This document shows, in pieces, positions 34,971 to 46,900 of a stretch of DNA of 64,000 nucleotides. The notes beneath the pieces are model-generated. The model was not told where the DNA came from, did not search any database, and worked only from the letters and a program-made list of their open reading frames with translations. A program made the translations under genes and the position numbers. The DNA is from Hydractinia symbiolongicarpus. Taxonomy: Eukaryota; Cnidaria; Hydrozoa; Anthoathecata; Hydractiniidae. The number at the start of each line of letters is the position of its first letter. Position 1 is the stretch's first letter. The DNA lies in contig NC_079877.1 of NCBI RefSeq assembly GCF_029227915.1, positions 27,987,851 through 28,051,850 of the forward strand, read 5' to 3'.

Positions 34971-37900
34971 CAGCACCTCAATGCATGCTTTGCAAAATAA
35001 AACAATAGAAACAACAATAATAATAAAACACTGTTGGTCATTAGTCAAAACTACGTAAGATAGTTAAAAAATGCATTTATGAAGTGCGGCAATGGTTTGT
35101 AAATATGGTTAGATAACTTAATGATTTTTTCCTTTGCTAAATGAAGTAATTTTCCAGGTTGTTGAGAGCTAGTGGGTCAAAGCGTCAGTGGTCTAAAGCT
35201 GCCAGAAAATATAAATGTTACTGTTCATGGCCCCTTTGTTACATGTTTATACTCTAATTAGGCTGCAATATTCAGCTTCTTAAAGCAGCATATTCAGTTA
35301 GTTAGCAGTCTTCCCAAGAACTCTGGTTTTTGAAACTTTGGGGTGCCAAGCACCTCCGTAAACAGGAACTCTCTCGAAAAAGAGTTAAATATTTAATTTT
35401 TTGCAAGTCAAGTAAGTTGGACTTAGAAAACATGTATAACACGATAAGAGGTCTGGGGGTCTAAAATTTAATATTATTGCCTAAATGTGGACAAAATTGT
35501 AGCTACTATTATAAGTGATAACTCTATCAAATAGAGCCTCTTCTTTTCACACTTTTTGTATCCTTATAACTACCTTGAATAGAGTGTCCAAAGTCCAAAC
35601 GTATGAACCACTAACTCATGGCACTCTGGAGACAAAGTAACTCAATTACAACAATATTTGTGCACACATTTTTTGATCCAATTTAAAGTAGTTATATTAA
35701 ACCACAACACCTAATTGAGCTACCACTTATTCTCTATAAAGGTGAGTTTCCTAGGTGTTACACTGTTTTCACACGACACACACTGGTTTATATTGGCACC
35801 CTTCTGGTTTAATTTTCTCTTAAAAATTCTGTACTGGGAATTTTACACTAATAGGAGACAATTTTATACTCTCTAAAGCTGTTATTAACGTTTTTATTAT
35901 TATTAATACAAGATAAATTTCCCTCTTACACAATTCCTGGTAATTCGTGCTTAGATTGGTGGGTTTGTACATGTCTTTAAACATATTTACTAAAATATTT
36001 AAAAAAAAGAGGTGTAGCTAGCTATGCCTAGAATTGTAAATCATAATCTGGTAATCGCTGTCCAGTCAACTTGACAAAACCCACAAATACAAACAAATTG
36101 TATGCAACGGTGCTGCCATGTTTATATGGAATAACAAACAAAGAATAATTTACAGAACTGAGGAACCACGTTGTTAGTTTTCGCTCCGTTCAACCCGCGG
36201 CAACCGCCAAGCAAAATTTTGGGACAAACAAAAAAGAAACAGTTCAACGACAGCAAACGAATCAACAAAATTATAGATATTTCAACCTTTAAAAATCACA
36301 CACAGTTGAATTTCTCCTAATAGATTGATGTGTATATTTTACATGAAACACCGCGAAGACAAATAGCACCCGGTCGCCCCACGGTCGTTCAAAACCACGA
36401 TTTTAAGGAAATAAAGTGTGCGTTTTTTAAAAAAAGCGCCTACGGCATAAGATTATGACGTCATCGATATTGACCTCACTCTCTATTATCTTGTTTTAGT
36501 TGCCCAATAAAAGAAAATTTAACATTTTTTTCTTCTAAAACTAAAGAAGGATAACCATAGACTACTATTTCGCCTTTGGTTGCGACCCGGGGCAGCCTAA
36601 ACAGACGGCAAGGTCCACAAAAGCCCGGATGGCTAGTTCACAATTTACCAGTACAGGAGCACTCTTGTACAACATTCTGACGCAAGGTTTTGCCTAAAAA
36701 TTACTTTTCCTGTTTGTATGTATCCCTTATCGAGCGTTCTATCGTATTAGGTAGTAGCTGCCACTTTTTTTACTACTAAAATGTTGAGCTTTTCTACACC
36801 ATACATTTCACTTTCGTTTTCACAAAAAAATGGTTGACAACTATTAGAAATGTAAATTATTATACTTCTAAAATTAAATTTTAAAAGGAAAAAAATAATT
36901 CATCTGATCTGTAACCTTAGCTAGCTCTAAGGTTGGTCTTGATTAGTTTTCTAGAAGCCTGCTAAAACTAAACGTAAATGTGAGAAAGCTAGCTTCACTC
37001 AGACTCAGTGGACCCCAATGTAAATAATCCACTAACAATAGGTTTTTGTGATTTTCTGGGCTAGAAACACTTTAAATGTTTATCATTATTGTTGTTGTTG
37101 TTAGACTAGCAACTGATTGCAAATGAAAAAAATTGTACAGTTATATATGTGTTAAACGAAAGCAGACACATTTTTAGACATTTCAGCCTAGACCATTCCT
37201 TAATCGTGAGATTTTTCACCACGAAAGTCGATCTGAATTATATAAAAATAGTTTACAAATTAGGCTATTACAAGTATTTTTTATTTCAATTCATAATCTG
37301 TATTTAACGAATATATTCTTATTTCAAACGCATCCAACAAAAAGTGGTAATCGAGCAAATCGGCAAGCTCCTCTGTTTCATCATTGTTCCATCTTTTTTT
37401 TAACCGCTTCTGTCAACAAATCTTCACATGCAAATCACGTTTGAATGACGCTTGAAATTGTGAAATGTTGGGTCAAAATTACTTCAATGAAATCGTGCCA
37501 ACATGTTTTGTATCATAGAACAATTTGGGACTGGTGCTCTAAAATGTGAACAAACAGAAAGTACAATATAAGATACCAGAATCACCCAAAACCACGAAGA
37601 CGCGTGCGTGTGCAATGTGTGGCAATCGTTTTCAATCTTTTATAATTCAATAATTTAACGGACCAGCCGTCAACGTTCAATGGACCCCGGGTACAAACCT
37701 CGTACAGCCCACTTCCCGAAAAACGAAAAGTTTCTTTTTCAAGTCCCCATTATAAAATGTATTTTTTTGTAAGAAAAAGTTTCATAATTCCCAACTTCTT
37801 ACTAAATGTCCTCCTTTTCGATTTCTTAATGTTGGCTTGGAAGGTCTTCTACCTAACAGGAGTCTTTCTCTTTAAAGTCTATGGAATACACGTTCGATAC

Positions 37901-38699
37901 GGAGCCAATTATTAACGCACTATTTACACCAGCGTTTTTTCCTAGTTGTTTATATTTTTTTCAAATGACTGATTGGTTCGTGTTAATTCGGTCTGTTCCT
38001 AGGTCATTCTGACGGATTCCAGCTGGTTCTGGGTGATTCTGGATAGTTCCAGTGTTTACCACAACCGCAGGCTAGGTTATTTTTGGTTTGGAAAGCAGGG
38101 CCTACAAAAAGCTCTTATCTTTTAAAAAAACCTGAGGCTCTCATAAAAAAGCATGTAAAATGATAGCAAAGTGTGCATAAAAATGTACAGACATGTGAGT
38201 TAATGTTTAACATATTCCTGTGAAATCCCTGACTTTTTTCTGATGAAACTATTTTTTTTTGGCGAGATAAACATAAATTTTTCATGATTTATCAGACGCC
38301 ACAAACTCGGCATAAGCCTCAATTATATAAGTCAAAAACTTTTTCCAGGGTACGAACAGATATGCTGTCCAAATAAATGCACAGGAGCATCTGTGGTTTA
38401 GTGTTACTTGTTGTTTTGTTAATTATATACATATTATAGAAAAATATTAGCGATTTCTTTTTGTATGAGGTTTTTCATTAACAAACAAACCTTCACTGCG
38501 AAAAATTATTTTTAGCAGAACTATTAATAAACCCCTAACTAACCCCTAACCCCTTTTGGGGAACTGTGAAACAGTCAGGGTAAACACCTAATTAGACGAC
38601 ATGATGTAGTTTAATTACGCTACCCGTAGTCTAACTAGGCAAACGAAAATTTTCTGTTGTAGATACGTCGAAATCATTGCGCTTCGCACTACAATTTTT
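34971..38699. other. Gene-poor region with one CG-richer island
   Basis: No exon can be supported. From about 36140 to 36640 the sequence is richer in CG dinucleotides than its surroundings, with CCGCGG, CGGTCGCCCCACGGTCG and a TGACGTCA (CRE-like) site at 36456-36463. This could be a promoter of an unseen or non-coding transcript. Confidence 0.3.
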
Positions 38700-38815
38700 A
38701 TGTGAATGCAGACAATTTTGACCAATTATCGTCTTATTTGCATCGCACATTGGCAACTTATGGCCCAAACCTTGTGTGGCGAGCGTTATAATCACTAAGC
38801 TAAGGCGCCACGAGC
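38700..38815 (-). mobile_element. tRNA-derived SINE head (minus strand)
   Basis: The minus strand reads GGCGCCTTAGCTTAGTGATTATAAC (plus 38784-38808), close to the head of the SINE at 15.9 kb (GGCGCCATAGCTTGGTGGTT). Box B has decayed. Confidence 0.55.
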
Positions 38816-41800
38816 TACATGCAAAATATTTATTTTCTACTGAGAAACAAGTGCATTATTTTACTTTTTTTTATTTCTGCAGTGTGAAGAGCTTACACTT
38901 CTCTCTGATGGGTTAAAATAGCATGCAAAAACCTTAACATTTTTTTCCTGATTGGTTGAGTAAAGTTATTTAGTTATCCAGAAAAACAAGAATAGGTCGG
39001 AAAATTTATTCCAGAATTTTCTTCTCGAATAAAACATAATTTTTATCAAACGGATAAATTATTAAATTATTCTTTGTTAGCACACAGGCAAAAGTCTAAA
39101 GTTCTGGGTTTGTGCGTGAATTTCTGTTTCACCTCTCTCTAAGGCTCGTGAAATATGTGAATGAGAACATAAATAACTGAAAATATTGCCGATATTTTTT
39201 TGGCACTGTGCGAAAACTACTACTTATCATGAGTTAAATTACACAGTCACATATTTTATCATGCTGGTTGAACAAGGAACTTCATAGACCACGATTAAAA
39301 ATTGAAATAGGATAGTTAGCCCTGCTGGTGTGGGTTCCGTGTATACGAGATAACCACGGGTGTTTTACAGGCCCGCCCAGCTCCGTCACAAACACTTTCA
39401 ACAAAATGGTTTTGCTCAGATCTAGTAGTTAGAACACAACACTGCCTTTTAAAACGAAAACCGGAGTCTAAAAGCGCTTTTTGGTGAGGTGGGCAGCGAG
39501 TTATGGTCAATTAAAGATGGAAGAAAAGTTGTGTCAAAATTTTTACGGATGCGTTTTGTAGCGATGGTCTTGGACTAAAACTAATAACGATGTAACTGAT
39601 GAGTTGCGAATGTATATAAAGTTCCGTATGTGCGCGCGCATTCTGACAGGTGACAAAAGAAGCACATAGGCGAAATTGGCTATTTACGCTAATAAATAGA
39701 GTTTTAGGAACATAGGATTACAAATGCGTTGGAATTGTTTTTTCTTATCGTCCTTGTTTAAAAGCAGACCAATTTTAGGATTAGTGTTTTTGCACTCAAT
39801 ATCTTCAATTGTTGCAGTCTGTTGTTTATACTTCGCCTGTCCATATGCGTGCACGTGTCCATTGTTCTCGATGCGTTTTTAACACTTTAAACACTATGAG
39901 TCGGACTCAGATTTCTAGTTTTTAATTATTCATTTAATTTGTTAATGTACCTTATGGTAACGGTTATGTAGTCATTTTTCGATTTTAATTTCATAAAAGA
40001 CTATGCGGGAAATGAGTAACGCGTATAAGATTCCTCGTGGATAATCCCCACCCTTCTTTCGAGAATAAGCCCGGCAAAAATTGTTACAAAATCAGATAAA
40101 AGGACAGAAAAGTTAAAATAAGTACACACAGCAATCACTGAAGGTAGACAGGTGAAAAGGTCTAAAAATTGTGTTTATTTAGACTTGACGTTATAGTTTG
40201 TCGTCATAAATCGCGCTCGATCCAGCTTTTTTTTTTACTTTTAAAGGGGATGAGATCAAAATTTTTAAAGAGAAAGCGTGTTTTCCTGTTTCAATTATTA
40301 AAAAAAGCTAAATTTTTTGAAGTTATTGACTTTTGTTGTTTTGTTTTGTCTATGACATATCAAAAAATAATTTTTAGGTTATCTTCCTCTCAAACGCCAA
40401 AAATGTTAAAAAATGTTAAAATCCTCACATTGCACGACGTTGTCAGAAAAAATGTAATCGTATTCGCTGGAAAATGTGTAAATTGTGTTACATCTGAAAA
40501 CTAAAGTTTATTACTTTCAAACTCTTAAAATGTGCTAAATCGTGCTGACGTCAGCATGGCCATTTTCCACGAATTTCGGTGCCTTCGTGGGCCCCGACAT
40601 GGATTATTTCGGTGTGAGGGCGTGCTGGATAATGACACTAGCAAATTTAAAACGCTCTCTACCTGGCCCACGTGTATGCCCACGTCTTTTTGTACATATT
40701 TAGAAAATGACAATGTAACTGTGTCGTAGATGTTTTCGCCCTTGTTTCGTAAGATCGTTTTCTTTTGATTTAGTTTTCACGCTGCTTTCGTTTAATTTGA
40801 CGAACCTAATGTTGGGCTCGTTTTCACATGACTGGCTTTCAAAAAAAGCAAGTCATTTGAAAAGCCACACAATAAGGTGGAGTGGTTTATATCCGGATTA
40901 TATACAGTGTGTCGCAATTCCGGTGGAGCGCCTACAGCTATAAAACTGGAATAAAAACACAGGCTACAACCTGTCGTAATCTCGTTATAGGAGAAACAAT
41001 TAAACTTGCAGAATAATCTCTCATCAAAGTTCAAAAACTAATCATGAGCACTAGCGGGTTAAGTTAGAAGTACGGTTAAACCATGTCACACAGTGCTCTC
41101 TATAAGTATGGTTAAGCATGTCACACAGCTCTCTTTCTATAAGTACGAGTAAGCCATGTCACACAGCGCTTTTCATAAGTATGTCACACAGCGCTCTCTA
41201 TAAGTACGGTTGAACCATGTCACATAGCTCTCTCTATAAATACGATTAACCATATCACATAGCGCTTTCTATTAGACAAAAACATGTTAATACCCCATTT
41301 AGCTAAAACAGACACCCAGCAATTTTGCAGAATGAGTTTTCATTAATGTTACAAAATTTATCGTCAGTTAAAGTGAAAATACGTCCTACACCCTGTTGCT
41401 AGAAAATTGTGAGTAAAAACACCCAAACCTCAACACCACAGTCATTGCCCTAGCTACGATTGTTTCGCACTCCTTCGGCAGCATGTGGAGGGTCGCAAAA
41501 AATTGTGATTAGCTATTCATAAAAATCAGGCTTTGTGATTGGTTTGCTACGCGTTGGCGAGCACCACAAACTCGATAAAAGTATATTGCATCTTTTATTT
41601 GTACCTTCAAGATTTCAAGTGTGGTAAACGCGACCCGCTTTTGCCCGAAAGAAAGAATACAGGTAATAATAAAAGAGATTCTTGTGTATAAACTGTCACG
41701 GCGACAACAGGTAGGACATATCATATATTTTTATAGCAGAAAGGTATTTTTAATTAATATTTATTTGTTACTAAAATCATCTAAATCATAAATGCACTCT

Positions 41801-43206
41801 CATCAGATATTGCGTGGCAGCGAGCGGGATTCGAATGTGTAAGGAACGTACAAAGTAGATTTGCGTCGATAGGACTACACTGATTCTACTCCCCGTCATG
41901 ATCGGAGGTCTAATCGGAGTGAACCATTTTAAGTAGAGAACGGACACACGGATTTACCATGGCAAATTTAGAGTAATGAAATAATGAAAACTTTTGCGAC
42001 TTTTGCGATTAAATAAATGTGAAATATTTCATTAAAATATTCTGTTGTTAATAAAGCCTTTTTAGAATTTCTAAAACCACAAACGTTCTTAAAAAACTCA
42101 AAACTGCGAAACAAGCTCACGGAAGTTTCGACCTCCTGAAAATTTCCTCTGTGTGTTATGTAAATATCTTGAATAAGCAGCTGCGTTGGAGAAAATATAA
42201 ATTAATAGCTCTGTGGGAGAAGGCAAAATAAACAGATGGGGGAGGAATCCAAAACAAACAGCTTTGTGGGTGGAACAATATACAATAATCTCATACTCAA
42301 AACAGTTTCGGATTATACAAATTATTTGAGGAGAAACTTTAGAACGATTAGTTGGAATTTAACTCGTGTTAAATACAGCATAATAGTCTAATTGCAGGCC
42401 TTTGTTGAACGGATGAGATGTGGTGCTAAAATTTAAAAAAAATGGACGATCAAGAAAAAAAAATACCTTCCGTACTTTGCACCAAAGAACCTAGACACGA
42501 CTTCTATTACAGTGCAATCCTATTATAAATAATATGGAATAATGTCGGCGTCTCGTGAATAAATCCACGGGTTTGCTCATCTTTTATATACCACATTTCG
42601 TGTGTCTCACTACTTGCGGTATCATTTCGCGTAGAGACAGACAGAATACAGCTATTATTATAGAGGTACGGTTACTATTATAAAATATGCAAATGATTAG
42701 CCAAGAAGCACCATTTTGCCAATCTTTACTTGCAATTTTGCATCTTTGAAAAAATTTAGACGTTAAAAGTTTCGGATATTACAACCTTTAGACGGAGGGG
42801 TCCGTTTTAACACTTTCTTCTCATTGTGAGGTGAAAGTGATACCTACTTTATCTAAGTAGAAACCCACTCAACACGTATACGTCGAATATTTGCGAATCT
42901 TGTTTTAACAAAGCAACAGCGAGTGGATATGAAATATATTGTACACAGAATGCCAAGATAAACACATGGTTTGACCTACTTTAGAAATCGTTAATTTTAA
43001 TGTACTTATATGACGTGCTCGTGCATCGTTAGAAAATACACAAAAACCGAATAGTTATAGAAACAATATTTTGTAATATTTTGTTATTTTGGCATATTAT
43101 TGCTATTCTTTATATTTAAACCGAGCAGTTACGCAATACAGTGTTTTACATTGCATGACACGATCAGATCACACTGAGGGATTAAAAAAATATTATTTGA
43201 AAATAT
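38816..43206. other. Gene-poor region upstream of the receptor genes
   Basis: No confident gene is seen. The frames at 40169-40504 (plus) and 41509-41724 (minus) have no recognisable motif. The stretch contains the second copy of the dispersed repeat (about 40540-40760), a degenerate tandem repeat (41065-41275) and a possible further minus-strand tRNA-like SINE relic near 41820-41900 (ATTCGAATCCCGCTCG on the minus strand). Confidence 0.35.
41065..41275 (+). repeat. Degenerate tandem repeat, about 43-bp unit
   Basis: Five to six imperfect copies of ATAAGTACGGTTAANCCATGTCACACAGCGCTCTCT occur, one of them shortened by an internal deletion. Confidence 0.75.
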
Positions 43207-43449
43207 GGATATGTCGTAGATTTTGTCGTTCTTAACATGCCAACCTGGGCGTTGGCGAAAGCTTGCTGAAAGATATATTTGGATATGTCGTAGATTTTGT
43301 CGTTCTTAACATGCCAACCTGGGCGTTGGCTAAAGCTTGCTGAAAGATATATTTGGATATGTCGTAGATTTTGTCGTTCTTAACATGCCAACCTGGGCGT
43401 TGGCGAAAGCTTGCTGAAAGATATATTTGGATATGTCGTAGATTTTGTA
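43207..43449 (+). repeat. 74-bp tandem repeat upstream of the first receptor gene
   Basis: Near-identical units start at 43207, 43281 and 43355, and a partial unit starts at 43429 (GGATATGTCGTAGATTTTGT). One unit differs by a single base (GGCTAAAG for GGCGAAAG). The array ends about 0.5 kb upstream of the first receptor start codon. Confidence 0.95.
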
Positions 43450-43984
43450 TTTGAAAAGGTCTATTAGAATGTCAAGAAATGTAATTTAAGGAAACTTTCT
43501 TTTTAAATTGTATTTTTGGTCTCCATTTGTCCTTTCGTGCTAGTGTCTAGTTAATACACCTTTACGATAATTCGGGAAAACTAACACTGATTACTTTTCT
43601 TGCCGCGTTTTGTTTTTAATAAAAAGTACACATAAGTTGTACCTTATTATTATTAACACATAAGTTGTACCTTTTTATTATAAAAACACGATTTTTACCT
43701 CCTTTTTTCCGATATTGTAAAACGATGGAGAGCCGTAGGAACGCAAGTACAATTGAATTATCGTTAAGGTGTATTGAGATGGTTTTTCCTTCCAAGAGAT
43801 TCAAGGGGCTGGATCAGTGTTGAAATATATTGAGTGTGTGCAAACAGAATCAGTTAAAGTAAAGGTTATAATGAATTCTTATCCTTTTTATTTAACTAGC
43901 AAAAAAGGTAGACACACTTCAGAAAGCACACAGTTTTCAATTCAACAATCATTCTCAATCAGAGTTTTGCATGCTGATTTAATA

Positions 43985-46900
43985 ATGGTAATGTTGGTCT
44001 TATTACAAATGTGCATATTTTCACTTGGTAAGATAACCTTAAATCACTATTTCTCTAGAGCCTACTTTAGTTAGCAATGTACAATAAAAACTCCACCCTT
44101 ATATGTACTAACCTTCCACTATTAAAAATATAGTATAAATGCTATGAGATATATGCAAAGTCATAGGGGCTGGCTGGCTCGACAAACCGAGCTGGCTTTT
44201 AACTTGTGTTTATATGCTGTGTTTATATAAAAAAAACTACCTCGGTGTCTATTAAAAACACCATATTAATTTCTTAGGTGTTCTATCGAAACATACACCA
44301 GCTAAAAGGTAAATGTTTTCACACTATATGAGAACTAAATATACCAAATGTTGCTCACTTTTTCTAACTAAAGTTTCTATTTTCAAGTTGCGTTAATTAC
44401 AAAGATCTGTTACCTAACGGCGCTTGTATCGGACACCTAAAGGACCACATGATTGATCAAACTCTCGATGAAGCAAAGTTGTCTGATAGAAGAGCACAAT
44501 GGTTGTTGGTTTTACTTTATCTATTGCAGAATAACAAAAATCCACTTTACATAGTGTATGCACAAAGGGCAATAAGATTGTATTTTACCTCGGAAAGGTA
44601 ATGCTATTATGTTTTTGTTTTTTTTGCAATAAGAACGTTGCTAGTAAAATGTATTCTGACACGGAACAAGACATAGAAGAAGAACATATAAATTAACTGA
44701 CCTAAATTCAAAAATCATATCAGTTGAAATGCACAAAACGACAATCTATGGAAATATAAAGACGTTGATAAAACGCATTCGGACACAGAATGTATACTTG
44801 TAGACGAGGGATTTTAAAAATAAGTTTTTCCGAAATGTGCCTCCAATTGGGAAATGCAATCAGAGTCGTTTGTACATATTTCCACTATCCATTCAGTAAA
44901 GTTTCTGTGGTGGCTAGTTTATGAAAATGTATTTTTGTTCCCTTCTTAATTTGTAGTCTGGCAGGTCACAAAAAATGTACAGTCTTTTTAAGGAGAGGCG
45001 TGCAATCGCACGCGCACGCCTTGGCACACGCTAAATTGTTTCAGGCGTGTGGTTAATCGCACGCCTAAAAAATAGAGTTTTAAAATCAACCTATAAAATC
45101 CATTTATAGCGCGCGATGGTGGCTCTTGAAATAAAAATAATAACTCGTCAAGCAAAATTTCCGCCACATTTTGTAGGACAAAACGTCCGATACATTCCCG
45201 TCTTGGTCGAAAACTTTTAGTCTCAGAATTATTAAATAGTCCTGGTCCTTTTAATCCACGAGCAAGCCTGTTCATAGCCAACCTGACCATCCTAGCTCGT
45301 TCACCGACCTCTGACTTAGTTAAAAGAACTACGTAGACATAAATCTCTTTTGCCTAGCCCCTTCGTCGTTGGAATCCAGCCATGCGGTTCTTAACTAATG
45401 CAGAGGTGAACGGCGGCGGAGCACGGATAATTCAAGTCTGCAAAACTGCACTTACTTTTTATTTAAGTCATATGGATAAAGATTTTTTGTAATTCAAAAA
45501 CGAAGCATATTTTTGCCTATTTGCTTGTGATGACCTGAAAAAATAAACAATTAATTTACAAAAATGACAGTATAGTCATACATACTATTTCGCACATGTA
45601 GAAAAGAAAGTTAAGATTAAGACGGTCGCTATACGTAGACGCTCGATCATCGTGTTTGGGTTTCATGATTCAAAACGTCTTCCACTTTTCTACCGCAAAA
45701 TAAATGCACAACAAAGATTAGCCTTGGCAGTTTTTTGCCGTCGCGAAATGAATCCGCGTCAGCAATTTCTGTTTGCCGACGGCTAATTACTCGTCATATT
45801 TTTGTCCCTTATAGGTACTCGTCCTGCAACAAGAAAAGAAAATTCAAGAAACTTTTAAGAGATGCGGAGGATTTTGTTAAAGAATATTTATTAGAATCTT
45901 ACCACTGTCTCATGGCAATTAAAAGACTGTATTGTTATGTGATACATCCAATTTGCCTGAAATCTAAAACAGATGAAACAATGATATTATCCCCGCTATG
46001 CAGAAGAATGTGCACAGAGAGCAACTGCGAAAATCGGTTACTACCAAGAATATATAAACTTGCGTTACGTTTGTATAGACTGTGTCCAGCTCCAGGCCTT
46101 GCAAGCAATCCCCCCATAAAGGACTATCAATGTGATCGATTTCCAATTGCTGAAATTAAAAATATTGAGCAGTGTCAAATCAAACGTAAGTATCAAAAGT
46201 CCCCCACGTGGCTTCTTAAGAGTAAGGCGAGTAATTTGGAATACTAAATATTGAGATTCTAGTTTCATCTTGTTAGGAAGCCTTTTCTTTCATTGTAGGG
46301 GAGAAATGAAAATTATAACATCATACGTTAGATATTGAGAAAACATTGCTGGTGTGAATGATAATCAGATATCTGAGTATTAATATTCGTATAAATTGCT
46401 TAAAATATTAAACTGTATAGCTTGGAAGTTGTAAGAGAATATTTTAACGTGTTCTATAAAACAGTCGAAAGTTACCTCATAATTGTTTGCAACAACTTCT
46501 TTAATTTTCTTGAATTACATAGATATACCATCAAATGGTATATAATTCTGAGAAAAAATGCAACTACAGTTCTTTAGAATGTCTTGTCAAAACCAACGAA
46601 AAAAGCTTGCGAAATTTACTGCTATTAGGACATTCAGGAAACGGATTTCTAATCTTTGAATGTGATAAAAAAATTTTTTGTTACGGTCGATATATTGTTT
46701 CCTACCTTAAATATTGCGCAACATGCCAACTGGGCGATAATATCGCTTTATATTCCTTAGCAATAGCTGACAAAAGAAGAAAATCCTCTCAAAAGTGCTA
46801 TAATGATAATGGCACTTTTTACAACGGTACTGTTAACATTACGTCAACTGGTAAAACCTGTCTACCATGGAACATCAATCCCTTCTTATCTTCGCCAGTA

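Noticed and set aside
39316-39510. 64-codon minus-strand frame and tRNA-like look of this segment
   Set aside because: No convincing box A and box B pair was found, and no protein motif.
40169-40504. 111-codon plus-strand frame
   Set aside because: It has hydrophobic and Lys/Phe-rich composition expected from AT-rich DNA, with no family motif or flanking gene signals.
44988-45290. 100-codon minus-strand frame in receptor gene 1 intron 3
   Set aside because: It has no motif and lies in a CG-richer repeat-like insert with GCACGCG words.
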